NCBI GenBank assembly: GCA_023252335.1
Contig: JAJPEA010000011.1
Coordinates: forward strand, 1 to 19,428
Reading direction: 5' to 3'
From: Nitrosotalea sp.
GTDB taxonomy: Archaea; Thermoproteota; Nitrososphaeria; Nitrososphaerales; Nitrosopumilaceae
Length of the DNA stretch: 19,428 bases
The notes below the pieces were generated by a model. That model saw only the letters and a program-made list of their open reading frames with translations, ran no database searches and was not told the origin of the DNA. The position numbers and the translations under genes are program-made. Of the stretch, positions 7,258 to 14,405 are shown piece after piece (the stretch's first letter is position 1; each line of letters opens with the position of its first letter).

Positions 7258-7881
7258 CTAGTGGATCTTGTGGCCTGTTTTGCTGTGATGCTCTTTTGCC
7301 TGTCTGCCACTTGGAAGAATTGCTTCGCATTGTTTGCAAATTATCTCACCAGTTAGAAAATATTTTGGGTTTCCCATGTCAAATGGAAAATATTCATACG
7401 CAGTCTCTTTTTCACTAAACAATTTATTTTGTAAACCATCCATTGTGTCTAAAAAATTGCCCCACCGTTTTGCATTTACCATTTCATTCATTTTTGAGAT
7501 TATTATTTTGCCTTCAAATATTTCAAAATCATGTATATGTTTTTCAATCCATAGTGGCGTGGTGTAATATATGATATCATCATCTTGCGGCCCATATTGT
7601 GAAACTCCAACAATGAACACTTGGCATGCAGGTTTGTCAAGCGTTCCAGTTGGGAAAACATTCTCCATCCCAGAAAAAAGATCATACTGCCAATATGGTA
7701 GCCAAAAGGTTCCATTGTCGTCAAGTTTCTTTAATTCATACAAGTAAACTCCATATCTTCCATATGCACTAGCACGGTACACATCAGAACCCTTTGTTCT
7801 GTGTATTCCATGTGATTTCTCAGTTGAATCTATGAGAGCCTGCATTTCTTTGTGAAAATAACTAGGGTCTACTTTTTTCAA
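7258..7881 (-). CDS. hypothetical protein with C-terminal C2H2 zinc finger
   Basis: 207 aa. Residues 1-175 are unrecognised: an alpha/beta-looking region with many aromatic residues (FWLPYWQYDLF, 59-69) and a WIEKHIHDFEIFEGKI helix-strand segment. The last 26 residues carry C182-X2-C185-X12-H198-X5-H204, the spacing of a classical C2H2 finger, with GRQAKEHHSKTGH resembling the recognition helix and H-link. It could bind nucleic acid or protein. The only upstream start is TTG at 7881, following an in-frame TAG; Met13 is an alternative. It converges on the 226-aa gene. The finger is a direct sequence observation; the binding role is inferred. Confidence 0.75.
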   Translation of the reverse strand: MKKVDPSYFHKEMQALIDSTEKSHGIHRTKGSDVYRASAYGRYGVYLYELKKLDDNGTFWLPYWQYDLFSGMENVFPTGTLDKPACQVFIVGVSQYGPQDDDIIYYTTPLWIEKHIHDFEIFEGKIIISKMNEMVNAKRWGNFLDTMDGLQNKLFSEKETAYEYFPFDMGNPKYFLTGEIICKQCEAILPSGRQAKEHHSKTGHKIH

Positions 7882-7949
7882 TATGTGGTTTAGAGTATGT
7901 ACTTGCTAGATAATAAAGTTCGATAAAGACGAACCATGGTACTAGTCAT

Positions 7950-8042
7950 TTACAGGCCTGAAATTGTTCCAAATAGTTCTTGCCGCGCTTTTCTGGATCC
8001 ATCATCTTTTTTCACACATTCTATCTTTGTTAATTTCACCAT
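7950..8042 (-). CDS. putative 30-aa small protein
   Basis: ATG (8040-8042) to TAA encodes 30 residues: MVKLTKIECVKK, a DDGSRKARQE polar stretch, then LFGTISGL. It is basic at the N-terminus and shows no known motif. A TTTAAAT box (8066-8072) lies at -24 to -30, the leaderless spacing seen at larger genes here. It sits in a 480-bp stretch otherwise lacking long genes, upstream (minus-strand sense) of the zinc-finger gene. Too short to be sure by coding statistics. Confidence 0.35.
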   Translation of the reverse strand: MVKLTKIECVKKDDGSRKARQELFGTISGL

Positions 8043-8065
8043 TGCAAAATATTTCCATTATTTTG

Positions 8066-8072
8066 ATTTAAA
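8066..8072 (-). promoter_or_regulatory. TATA box before the 30-aa ORF
   Basis: Minus-strand TTTAAAT at -24 to -30 of the ATG. Confidence 0.3.
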
Positions 8073-8146
8073 TTTTATCAACCTAATGATTATTTTTGCA
8101 AAGTCGAGGCTGCATATATGCTAGTCCGACCAACTAGACCTACTTG

Positions 8147-8260
8147 CTACTTGTTGTACACTGTAGTTCGATATGACAGGGCTGCACATAGTACAGTCCA
8201 GCCAACCACACATGCTACAATAATAGCTCCAGACATTTGTCCTGTAGCCATGTCAAGCAT
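8147..8260 (-). CDS. putative 37-aa single-pass membrane peptide
   Basis: ATG (8258-8260) to TAG (8147-8149) encodes 37 residues. Residues 1-9 are polar (MLDMATGQM), 10-29 are one hydrophobic helix (AIIVACVVGWTVLCAAL) and the tail SYRTTVYNK is basic. The positive tail after the helix predicts an N-out/C-in single-pass protein. A TAAATATT box lies at -21 to -28, matching the leaderless architecture of neighbours. No family is recognised. A chance ORF with a coherent membrane helix, correct TATA spacing and a charged tail is less likely, but conservation is needed to confirm. Confidence 0.5.
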   Translation of the reverse strand: MLDMATGQMSGAIIVACVVGWTVLCAALSYRTTVYNK

Positions 8261-8280
8261 GGTACAATATAAGACACCGC

Positions 8281-8288
8281 AATATTTA
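8281..8288 (-). promoter_or_regulatory. TATA box before the 37-aa membrane peptide
   Basis: Minus-strand TAAATATT at -21 to -28 of the ATG. Confidence 0.4.
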
Positions 8289-8359
8289 CGACTTTAACAG
8301 TTCCTTGGGTTACAAAACTCATTTCCTTAACTAAGTGTGAATAGATATCAGGTATAGTT

Positions 8360-9448
8360 TCAGTTCAACAAATGAGTTGCATCCAGATATTGCATCATAT
8401 TTGCAAAATCAGTTCTAGTTATCTCTCCATTTATGACCATAGTAACAGGTCCTGAAACCCATGATGGTATATGAGATCCTGAAATATTATATTCAGCCAA
8501 TAAATCATTAACAGAATTATTTTGATCTGGATATCTCAACCAGTTTGCCATATCAACAAGTAAATCAGAGGGCACCTGACTTTGGAGTAATCTCAGCAAC
8601 TCCTCGTTGTAAAGCAATTGATATTCAGGATAACAATTCAGCATTGTTGCATTATCTTTCTTGTAAAAATTCCAATTGTCACATTGTACATTGTATTCAA
8701 ATTTTGAATTGTCATCCTTCCAACCAAAACCATTCTTGATATTTGGATCCGGGTATCCATGTCCACGTATCAATGTTATAGTATTATTTCCGTAATCGGC
8801 TTTTACTTCAGCATATAGCGCATTTGGATATAGAAAAATCACATCCGGATGATTGGTTATTGCATCAAATTCTTTTTTTGTGACATATTCACTATGCAAG
8901 ACTATTACCCTCTTGTATTGTTTTAAAATGTCAGGATTTTTGTCAATATCTACATCAGTTACATAAGGAAATTGAAGTAATTTTAATGCCCATGCTCCTG
9001 CTATGCTAGATGCTTGCATACCATGAATCTGAGATGGTATGCTGACAGTAAGACAACTTGAATCACATTTTTTGTTATAATAATCATAGAATCCATTTGG
9101 CCCATATGCTCCTTGTGTGAAAATAGGATAGACAAAAACAATGTCTTTTGACTTGTTAAAGAGTCCAATTTGCTGATAAGTACTTGTCATATTTGGTTTT
9201 AATTGCATAGAAAGTGATACCAGATTTGCATCTTGATCATAATGTGGAATAACATTAAACAAGAGTTTGTCTATTGGCAATCTGAGAGTTTGTTTGTGCC
9301 CTTCGCTATTAGAAACAATTTCCAAATAGGCACTAGGATTCACAGGTGGACCATATGCTGTGGAATTTGAAGACTGGGCAAAGACAATTCCAAAGAACGC
9401 CATTCCAAGAAGAACCGGAACAAACACCAAGAGTAATTTTTGAATCAC
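8360..9448 (-). CDS. secreted protein, possible class I amidotransferase-like fold
   Basis: 362 aa. Signal peptide 1-24 ending FGIVFAQ|SS. Residues about 100-230 form an alternating strand/helix region: KDIVFVYPIF, YKRVIVLHSEYVTKKEFDAI (178-197) and HPDVIFLYPNALYAEV (200-215). This echoes the vLHSEYvt-type segment of N,N-dimethylformamidase large-subunit and other GATase1-like folds; the match is weak and no Cys-His-Glu triad is evident. Cys129/132 and Cys256/272 may form disulfides. The C-terminus (327-362, IPSWVSGPVTMVINGEITRTDFANMMQYL) is a degenerate form of the IPSWVKNNAxWW-type motif common at the ends of secreted thaumarchaeal proteins. GTG start with TATA at -24 to -31 (leaderless). 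Function unknown. Confidence 0.85.
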   Translation of the reverse strand: MIQKLLLVFVPVLLGMAFFGIVFAQSSNSTAYGPPVNPSAYLEIVSNSEGHKQTLRLPIDKLLFNVIPHYDQDANLVSLSMQLKPNMTSTYQQIGLFNKSKDIVFVYPIFTQGAYGPNGFYDYYNKKCDSSCLTVSIPSQIHGMQASSIAGAWALKLLQFPYVTDVDIDKNPDILKQYKRVIVLHSEYVTKKEFDAITNHPDVIFLYPNALYAEVKADYGNNTITLIRGHGYPDPNIKNGFGWKDDNSKFEYNVQCDNWNFYKKDNATMLNCYPEYQLLYNEELLRLLQSQVPSDLLVDMANWLRYPDQNNSVNDLLAEYNISGSHIPSWVSGPVTMVINGEITRTDFANMMQYLDATHLLN

Positions 9449-9471
9449 GTATGATGTATCCAGATTGAGAG

Positions 9472-9479
9472 TAATATAA
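9472..9479 (-). promoter_or_regulatory. TATA box, leaderless promoter of the 362-aa secreted protein
   Basis: Minus-strand TTATATTA at -24 to -31 of the GTG start. Confidence 0.55.
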
Positions 9480-9659
9480 CAGAATAGTGATTTGGTCTTT
9501 TCAATATCTGGCAGAGTTGTATCTAGAGTTGTTTTAGTCCAGTATTTTTGTATGCTTGAGACTAGAAGATGACTAGAAACACGGCATACAAATCAAGTAC
9601 TTCATCAAAATATGAATTCATTATCAGCAATATGATTGCATAACATTTCTGCACTGATC

Positions 9660-9669
9660 TTAAAAAATA
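9660..9669 (+). promoter_or_regulatory. TATA box, leaderless promoter of the 510-aa secreted protein
   Basis: TTAAAAAATA at -30 to -21 of the GTG start at 9690, implying transcription starts at the start codon. Confidence 0.55.
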
Positions 9670-9689
9670 CAAAAACATCATTAGATTAG

Positions 9690-11222
9690 GTGTACCATAG
9701 AATAATCAAGAGTTCAAAGGCAGTGTTTGTTTTTACAATTCTTGTATCAGCACAGTTTATCATTACAAGTTTGGCTCCAGCATATGGCACACCAGAATGG
9801 GATTCACATGGAAAAATAATTCCAGACGGAAAGAAATCTATGAAACATCTTGAACACCACAAGAAAATAACAAAACACAGCATTCCGCTTCGTAAACATG
9901 CCAAGATGAATACTGCAATGGTACCACCAACCCAGCAGCAGATCCTTGCAAACATCACATCATCACGAAACTATACAATGAACAGCATCATAGATGGTCT
10001 TGGATATGACAATGTCACTCCTCCTGATGTACAGGTAGCAGTAGGACCTACAAATGTAATGGAGATGGTAAATTTGCAGGGCCAAGTGTGGACAAAGGCA
10101 GGTACGCCAGTGGCAGAACCGTTTGATCTTGGATCTTTCTTTGGAGCAGGTGAGGATGCAGTATCAGATCCAAAGGTGTTATACGATAATGCAAGTCAAA
10201 GATGGTTTGCATCAATCACAGACATCCCAGCAAGCACTGTCAAGGTTGCAGTCTCTGACTCTAGCGATGCAACAAAGGGCATATTCTGCTTGTACAGTCT
10301 TGTTAGTTTCCAGTCTGCGATAGCAGACCAACCAATACTTGGCATAAGCGGTGACAAGGTCACAGTTTCTGTTAATGACTTTGATTGGAATACTGGTCAA
10401 TTCAGATTTGCGCAATTTTGGGTTCTAAACAAGAGCGACATGATGTCATGTACGCCTTTGGATTATGTTACAAAGGTCATGCCTGGACACTTTTCTATTC
10501 ACCCTGTCCAATCTTTGACAGATACTTCAACCCAATACATGGCATCTACATCCAACATGGCGGGTCAATCTCTTGTCAATGTTTATTCTGTAAATGGTGT
10601 TCCACCAAACCCTGTATCACTTGCAATCACACAAGTTGCAACATCACCCATCTCAGACCCGCCAAGTGCAGTACAACCAAGTACTAGTTTACTAGTAGAT
10701 GCCGGAGACTCGCGTATTCAGGACGCAATATTTGCAAATGACACTTTATGGATTACCCATGACAACAAGTGTATTCCAAGCAATGACACCATACCAAGAT
10801 CATGTTTGCACTTTATTGAAATCAATACAAAGGACATGAAAATAAAACAAGACTTTGACTTTGGAATAAAAAATGAATATCTATTCTATCCAGCAATAAA
10901 GGAGATGCCAAGCGGGAATCTCTTTGTTGCGTATGGGTTCTCATCTGCAACTGCATATCCCGGAGTTGCTGTAACAGAGCAAGCAATAACCGATCCTAAA
11001 AATTCTCTCCAGAGTCCAGATGTGGTACAACCAGGCAACGGTCCAGTTGATCTACTCTTTGGCTGCGGTGGGTCATGTAGATATGGAGATTATTTTGGAG
11101 TAGGACTTGACCCGATAGATTCCAAGGGAGTATGGATTGCAGGAGAATATGGTACAGGTGAGCAAGATATGGATGGTTTGGGACAGGCATGGGGAACCAT
11201 AGTTGCCAGTTTTACTGGATGA
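9690..11222 (+). CDS. secreted beta-propeller-like protein
   Basis: 510 aa. Signal peptide at about 1-33 (basic MYHRIIKSSK, hydrophobic 11-28, LAPAYG|TP). A Lys/His-rich region (41-75) precedes the main domain. From about 105 the protein shows repeated four-strand units with TPPDVQVAVGPTNVMEMVN, DPKVLYDNASQRWFAS, QPILGISGDKVTVSVNDFD, and near the end RYGDYFGVGLDPIDSKGVWI then GEYG. The PPD-VAVGP opening and (Y/W)GDYxGVxxDP closing motifs are typical of secreted propeller proteins in which the last strand closes on the first blade. No catalytic site is recognised; Cys residues (CGGSC and others) suggest disulfides. Start GTG at 9690 with a TATA at the leaderless distance. It is divergent from the 362-aa secreted protein and converges on the DUF488 gene. 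Confidence 0.87.
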   Translation: MYHRIIKSSKAVFVFTILVSAQFIITSLAPAYGTPEWDSHGKIIPDGKKSMKHLEHHKKITKHSIPLRKHAKMNTAMVPPTQQQILANITSSRNYTMNSIIDGLGYDNVTPPDVQVAVGPTNVMEMVNLQGQVWTKAGTPVAEPFDLGSFFGAGEDAVSDPKVLYDNASQRWFASITDIPASTVKVAVSDSSDATKGIFCLYSLVSFQSAIADQPILGISGDKVTVSVNDFDWNTGQFRFAQFWVLNKSDMMSCTPLDYVTKVMPGHFSIHPVQSLTDTSTQYMASTSNMAGQSLVNVYSVNGVPPNPVSLAITQVATSPISDPPSAVQPSTSLLVDAGDSRIQDAIFANDTLWITHDNKCIPSNDTIPRSCLHFIEINTKDMKIKQDFDFGIKNEYLFYPAIKEMPSGNLFVAYGFSSATAYPGVAVTEQAITDPKNSLQSPDVVQPGNGPVDLLFGCGGSCRYGDYFGVGLDPIDSKGVWIAGEYGTGEQDMDGLGQAWGTIVASFTG

Positions 11223-11272
11223 TATAGATATTCATACAATAGCAATAGAGATTAGGGAACTTTTCTGACTTT

Positions 11273-11620
11273 TCATAAAATATGCAAGACTTCGCCTAAG
11301 ACAATAGCATTGTTATGTTGTTCATCCTTTGCAGAAAAAATCAGCGTTATAGTTTTATGTTCTTTTTGAAGATCCTTGATTTTATCTAATAATGATTTGT
11401 TGTCATGTAGTTCTTTGGTGTATTTTTTCTTGAACGATTCCCATTTTTTTGGATCGTGTGAAAACCATTTTCTTAGTTGATCTGTTGGTGCTATTTCCTT
11501 AAGCCACAAATCAACATGGGCATTGGCTTTTGAAACTCCGCGTGGCCATAATCTGTCAATCAAGATTCTAAAACCATCATCTGGAGAATATTTTTCATAG
11601 ATTCTTTTTATTTTAATCAT
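11273..11620 (-). CDS. DUF488 (YeaO-like) family protein
   Basis: 115 aa, the usual size for the family. It has the opening IKRIYE, the hallmark DGFRILIDRLWPRGVSK (15-31), DLWLKEIAPTDQLRKWFSHDP (37-57), the FKKKYTKEL helix and the C-terminal ITLIFSAKDEQHNNAIVL (90-107), where most homologs read TLLYxAKDxxHNxAxVL. It is a small soluble cytosolic protein; the family is widespread but without an established function. It converges on the 510-aa gene. Start ATG at 11620; the best TATA (ATTATATT, -21 to -14) sits closer than for leaderless genes nearby, so the true start might lie slightly inside. Confidence 0.93.
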   Translation of the reverse strand: MIKIKRIYEKYSPDDGFRILIDRLWPRGVSKANAHVDLWLKEIAPTDQLRKWFSHDPKKWESFKKKYTKELHDNKSLLDKIKDLQKEHKTITLIFSAKDEQHNNAIVLGEVLHIL

Positions 11621-11666
11621 AACACTAGCTTGGAATATAATGAAACCATATTTTATTTATCTCTCA

Positions 11667-11795
11667 TCACGTACTTTTAGCAAAAATCTTCTGTAATGTA
11701 GACCAATCATCTGAAACGATCACCATTCCGATACATTCCTTATTCAAATCTGAACTCAAAATTCTAAAAACTTGTTTAGATCCTAGACTATAAAA
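11667..11795 (-). pseudogene. short protein-like open frame, possible gene remnant
   Basis: A 42-codon open frame bounded by TAA (11796-11798) and ending TGA (11667-11669). Its translation looks like real protein (SSDLNKECIGMVIVSDDW, then STLQKIFAKST), but there is no ATG before residue 24 of the frame; TTG at 11759 would give 30 aa. It lies directly against the start of the RHH-MEDS gene on the other strand. It may be a C-terminal relic of a lost gene or a chance frame. No family is recognised. Confidence 0.22.
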
Positions 11796-11799
11796 TTAC

Positions 11800-12534
11800 A
11801 TGGGCAGAAGGGATTGGGGGTACGTGAACCTCCCTAAACTTTTACTAAAGAGAATGGACAAGTTTGTAGAAAGTTCACAAGCAAGGAAAATTGGAGTTTT
11901 CAACAAATCTCAGCTTGTGCGAAAACTAGTCGACGAATTTCTTGTCGAACAAGAAAAACATTATGACAATATGGAATCTATTGACGAGTTCATCAATGAA
12001 GTTGAATATGGAGATCATTTTCTTATTACTTATGATGATGAAAAACAGCTTGAAGATGTAGTTTATGCATATGCAAAGAGAGGAATAGTGATGAGTGCAA
12101 TAAATGTCATAGTAGTAATGAAAAAAGACGAACTACGAATATTACGAGCTCTGAAAAACATTAAAAATTTAGATTCTTTATTCAATTCAGAAAAAATTAT
12201 TCTGATATATGCGGATGATACCATACAAGATGGACATATTTTGATAGAGTCAATATTAAAGAAACTTGATGATTTATACGAATTGGCCAAAAGAAAGTCA
12301 ATGAAAGGACTTTACATACATGGATTTTATTCCCAAGCAATGCTTGACAAAAGAGTGAGTCCAGATGAAGTTTACCGCTTGGAAAACAAATTGCACGAAC
12401 ATGCTAGAAAAAATGCTTTCTCAATTAGCATCATGTGCTTGTATAGATCACTCTCCAAAAGCATAGAGGCAAAACTTGGCAGGGATCATCATGTCATACT
12501 CAAACGAGTCGTAACCAAAACAGGTATACGATAA
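11800..12534 (+). CDS. ribbon-helix-helix + MEDS-domain sensor/regulator
   Basis: 244 aa, cytosolic. N-terminal residues about 7-52 resemble a ribbon-helix-helix fold: strand YVNLPKLLLKRMDKFVE, then FNKSQLVRKLVDEFLVEQE. Residues about 65-240 match the MEDS (methanogen/methylotroph DcmR sensory) domain: GDHFLITYDDEKQLEDVVYAYAKRGI corresponds to the family's GDHxxxxYxxxxEL opening, followed by alternating strands and helices (KIILIYADD, LYIHGFYSQAML, FSISIMCLYR). MEDS proteins resemble RecA/KaiC-fold sensors and often pair with kinases or regulators; here the domain is joined to a putative DNA-binding module, suggesting a one-component regulator. A PepSY-like gene and a receiver gene follow closely on the same strand. 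TATAAAA at 11790-11795 lies very near the ATG, so a start at the GTG of codon 9 is possible. Confidence 0.8.
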   Translation: MGRRDWGYVNLPKLLLKRMDKFVESSQARKIGVFNKSQLVRKLVDEFLVEQEKHYDNMESIDEFINEVEYGDHFLITYDDEKQLEDVVYAYAKRGIVMSAINVIVVMKKDELRILRALKNIKNLDSLFNSEKIILIYADDTIQDGHILIESILKKLDDLYELAKRKSMKGLYIHGFYSQAMLDKRVSPDEVYRLENKLHEHARKNAFSISIMCLYRSLSKSIEAKLGRDHHVILKRVVTKTGIR

Positions 12535-12569
12535 TCTCATAGACTAAATTCTTACTGTAAGGATTTGGT

Positions 12570-12806
12570 ATGACTGATAGTTTAAATCAAAAATCACTAG
12601 AATTTTGGAATCAGGAGGTCCAAATGAAAATCAATCCCACGGAAATAGCGATACGGTTTCTAGAACAATACTATTCTATCGCCCAGGTAGAAAAGCCGGT
12701 CTTAAAAAATGGGATTTGGATAGTCGAGGTTACTGTAGCCTCACCTGTTCGCAAAAAGTTCCAAGTGAAAATAGACGCAAAAACAGGCTACATTGTGGGC
12801 TATTGA
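12570..12806 (+). CDS. small PepSY-like protein
   Basis: 78 aa from ATG 12570, or 60 aa from ATG 12624. The C-terminal half (NGIWIVEVTVASPVRKKFQ followed by VKIDAKTGYIVGY) has the PepSY-type WxVEV... KVxIDAxTGxIxGY pattern, where a beta-hairpin ends in the DAKTG turn. Residues 24-40 form an amphipathic helix. No signal peptide, so it acts in the cytosol, unlike secreted PepSY proteins. It lies 35 bp after the RHH-MEDS gene and 27 bp before the receiver gene, and probably belongs to one operon. A consensus GGAGGT four nt before ATG 12624 supports the shorter form; AAGGA before ATG 12570 supports the longer. The partner is unknown. Confidence 0.75.
   Translation: MTDSLNQKSLEFWNQEVQMKINPTEIAIRFLEQYYSIAQVEKPVLKNGIWIVEVTVASPVRKKFQVKIDAKTGYIVGY
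12614..12619 (+). promoter_or_regulatory. consensus Shine-Dalgarno GGAGGT before ATG 12624
   Basis: GGAGGT with a 4-nt spacer to an in-frame ATG inside the longer PepSY-like frame. As this gene is probably internal to an operon, the site argues for the 60-aa start. Confidence 0.45.
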
Positions 12807-12833
12807 TAAAAGCGACAACTGGTACAACATGCC

Positions 12834-13202
12834 ATGCCAAAGATCACAGCAATAGTAATCGATGATGACAAGGATACTGTCAAAGTTTTTTCTGAATATT
12901 TACAGATCATGGGCATACGAGTTGTAGGCAAGGGATATGACGGACAAGATGCAATAGACATGTACAAGAAATTCAGCCCAGATGTGGTATTCTTGGATAT
13001 AATGATGGACAAGTATGACGGGATATATGGACTGGAAAAAATTAAGGAAGTTCAACCGAATGCCATTGTAATAATGGTAACAGCAGACATGACAAGGGAA
13101 ACAGAAGAGAAAGTAACTAGACTAGGCGCATCTGCAATAATTTACAAGCCTTATGATATTGACAGAGTAGTGCAAATTGTACGTAAACTAACTGCAAAAT
13201 AG
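12834..13202 (+). CDS. CheY-like single-domain response regulator
   Basis: 122 aa, a complete receiver domain with nothing attached. Acidic pocket VIDDD (8-12), phospho-acceptor Asp55 in FLDIMMDKYDG, Thr83 in MVTADM and Lys105 in YKPYD are all present. ATG 12834 begins immediately at the first strand (MPKITAIVIDDD), so the start is firm; an out-of-frame ATG lies 5 nt upstream. It is the last gene of a plus-strand run after the RHH-MEDS and PepSY-like genes. No kinase is adjacent, so its phosphodonor may be the soluble kinase elsewhere in the window or another one. It resembles the other receiver protein here in the DG(I/L)YGLEKIKE-type segment, suggesting related lineages. Confidence 0.93.
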   Translation: MPKITAIVIDDDKDTVKVFSEYLQIMGIRVVGKGYDGQDAIDMYKKFSPDVVFLDIMMDKYDGIYGLEKIKEVQPNAIVIMVTADMTRETEEKVTRLGASAIIYKPYDIDRVVQIVRKLTAK

Positions 13203-13291
13203 CCAGCCCTGGGACTAGGGTATCATCATGGTCGTTATTTCAGGCCCACTTATTCATAAATTTGCCAAACGCAATTGCCCCGTCAGGTGGC

Positions 13292-13579
13292 TTACTTGAA
13301 GCAGCACTCTGCCCTCTTCCAACCGCTTGGACGGTTCTCCTCGGCAACGATCCTAGCAGCCCGTGTTTCTGCCTTCTCAAGCGGACCCATTACCCAGTGG
13401 TTCTCGTATTCAAAAACTTCCTTGCCTTCCTGCAACAATACTAATTTTTTCAAATACTGGCAGTCCGGCATGTGGATTTCAAGCGTCCTAGACTTGTCAT
13501 GGTATTCTATGAGCACATAGAACTCTATCTCGTCAAGGGGCTTGCCGTCAATCCAAGCCCTGATTGTACTACCATCCAT
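13292..13579 (-). CDS. small Cys/His protein, partner of the six-Cys secreted protein
   Basis: 95 aa, unrecognised family. It has a paralog at 18382-18666. Shared features: start MDxSTI, FxDKSxxLEIHxPxC (His-X3-Cys), an alpha-helical EKAETRAARIV segment, and an identical C-terminal EENRPSGWKRAECCFK containing a CC pair. The invariant His and three Cys could bind metal or act as thiols; this is inferred. No signal peptide, so it is cytosolic. Its ATG overlaps the 3' end of the 208-aa gene by 11 nt, so the two are translationally coupled. The pair is more GC-rich than the flanks. The 3' flank down to about 13257 is also conserved in the second copy. Confidence 0.8.
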   Translation of the reverse strand: MDGSTIRAWIDGKPLDEIEFYVLIEYHDKSRTLEIHMPDCQYLKKLVLLQEGKEVFEYENHWVMGPLEKAETRAARIVAEENRPSGWKRAECCFK

Positions 13580-14195
13580 ATCCCTTGATCAGATACTGGT
13601 CCACCGCAGCTGTTAACACTTTCCCATCATTGCTCATGTAGTAATAGTTTGAGTGGATGACCAGTGGCCTGTACATTGGTGCGTTCAATATCTTGAGTCC
13701 TGGAGATTGAAACTTGGTGGTCCAGAAATTGGTGGGGATGGCGCACTCGGTTCCGTCCGCGAGGCATGCGGTCACATTGCCGTGCTGGAAATAGTAGACC
13801 GTGTTGGTGCCAGACGGTTCTAGCGTGTCTGGATAACCAGCTGTCTTCCAGTCGGTTGCGACGCAATTCTGATCCCCGCACGGGTAAATAGACCATGCCA
13901 ACATGTTGTTTGGCGTGACAAGACGGGTGTTGGCGAAATATCCAGAGCCCGATCCTACGCAGGGAAAGATTCCATTGGCAGATGCCTTGCATTCAATCAG
14001 ACCCCCGTTTGGGAAGGGGAACTTTGATGCATACTGCGCCTTTTGCTTGTGGTCAAGATGAAATGAAGCGACGAGCTCCGGGGCAACCGCGGTACCGTTG
14101 TCGTCCTTTTCCGCACTTGCGCTTTGAGCCGTAGCTGCAAGCATTGCACCCGCCAGGGCCAAGAACAACGCGATGACTTTTTCCTGTCTTCTCAC
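13569..14195 (-). CDS. secreted six-cysteine protein
   Basis: 208 aa, unrecognised. Signal peptide at 1-28 (MRRQEK, hydrophobic 8-22, ATAQSASA|EK). The mature part has six Cys (69, 79, 106, 111, 144, 151), suitable for three disulfides outside the cell. The C-terminus has PLVIHSNYYY and ends KGYGW. A decayed copy of the region from residue 157 survives at 18659-18829. The gene overlaps the following 95-aa gene, an exported protein paired with a cytosolic Cys/His partner. Start GTG at 14195, the only start that leaves an intact signal peptide. An AT-rich AAATATCAAAATA at -21 to -9 may supply the promoter. Role unknown. Confidence 0.82.
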   Translation of the reverse strand: MRRQEKVIALFLALAGAMLAATAQSASAEKDDNGTAVAPELVASFHLDHKQKAQYASKFPFPNGGLIECKASANGIFPCVGSGSGYFANTRLVTPNNMLAWSIYPCGDQNCVATDWKTAGYPDTLEPSGTNTVYYFQHGNVTACLADGTECAIPTNFWTTKFQSPGLKILNAPMYRPLVIHSNYYYMSNDGKVLTAAVDQYLIKGYGW

Positions 14196-14405
14196 TCTGA
14201 TCTTATTTTGATATTTCGTTGATAAGCGTAGCTCAAGTCAATTCTCGAAAATTCCTAACGAGTGATGTTTCGTAAGAACCGTACAATTTCTCCAAATGAT
14301 TCCGGTTCCAAATCTCATCTGTCATTGTACTATATGTGCAATAAAATTCAGGCTACGATAATCTCATACTTTTTCCATCTGTATTTTCCAATCTTCTGAA
14401 GTTCC

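Noticed and set aside
9567..9644. 24-codon plus-strand ORF before the 510-aa gene
   Set aside because: Ser/Thr-rich, with no promoter support; likely chance.
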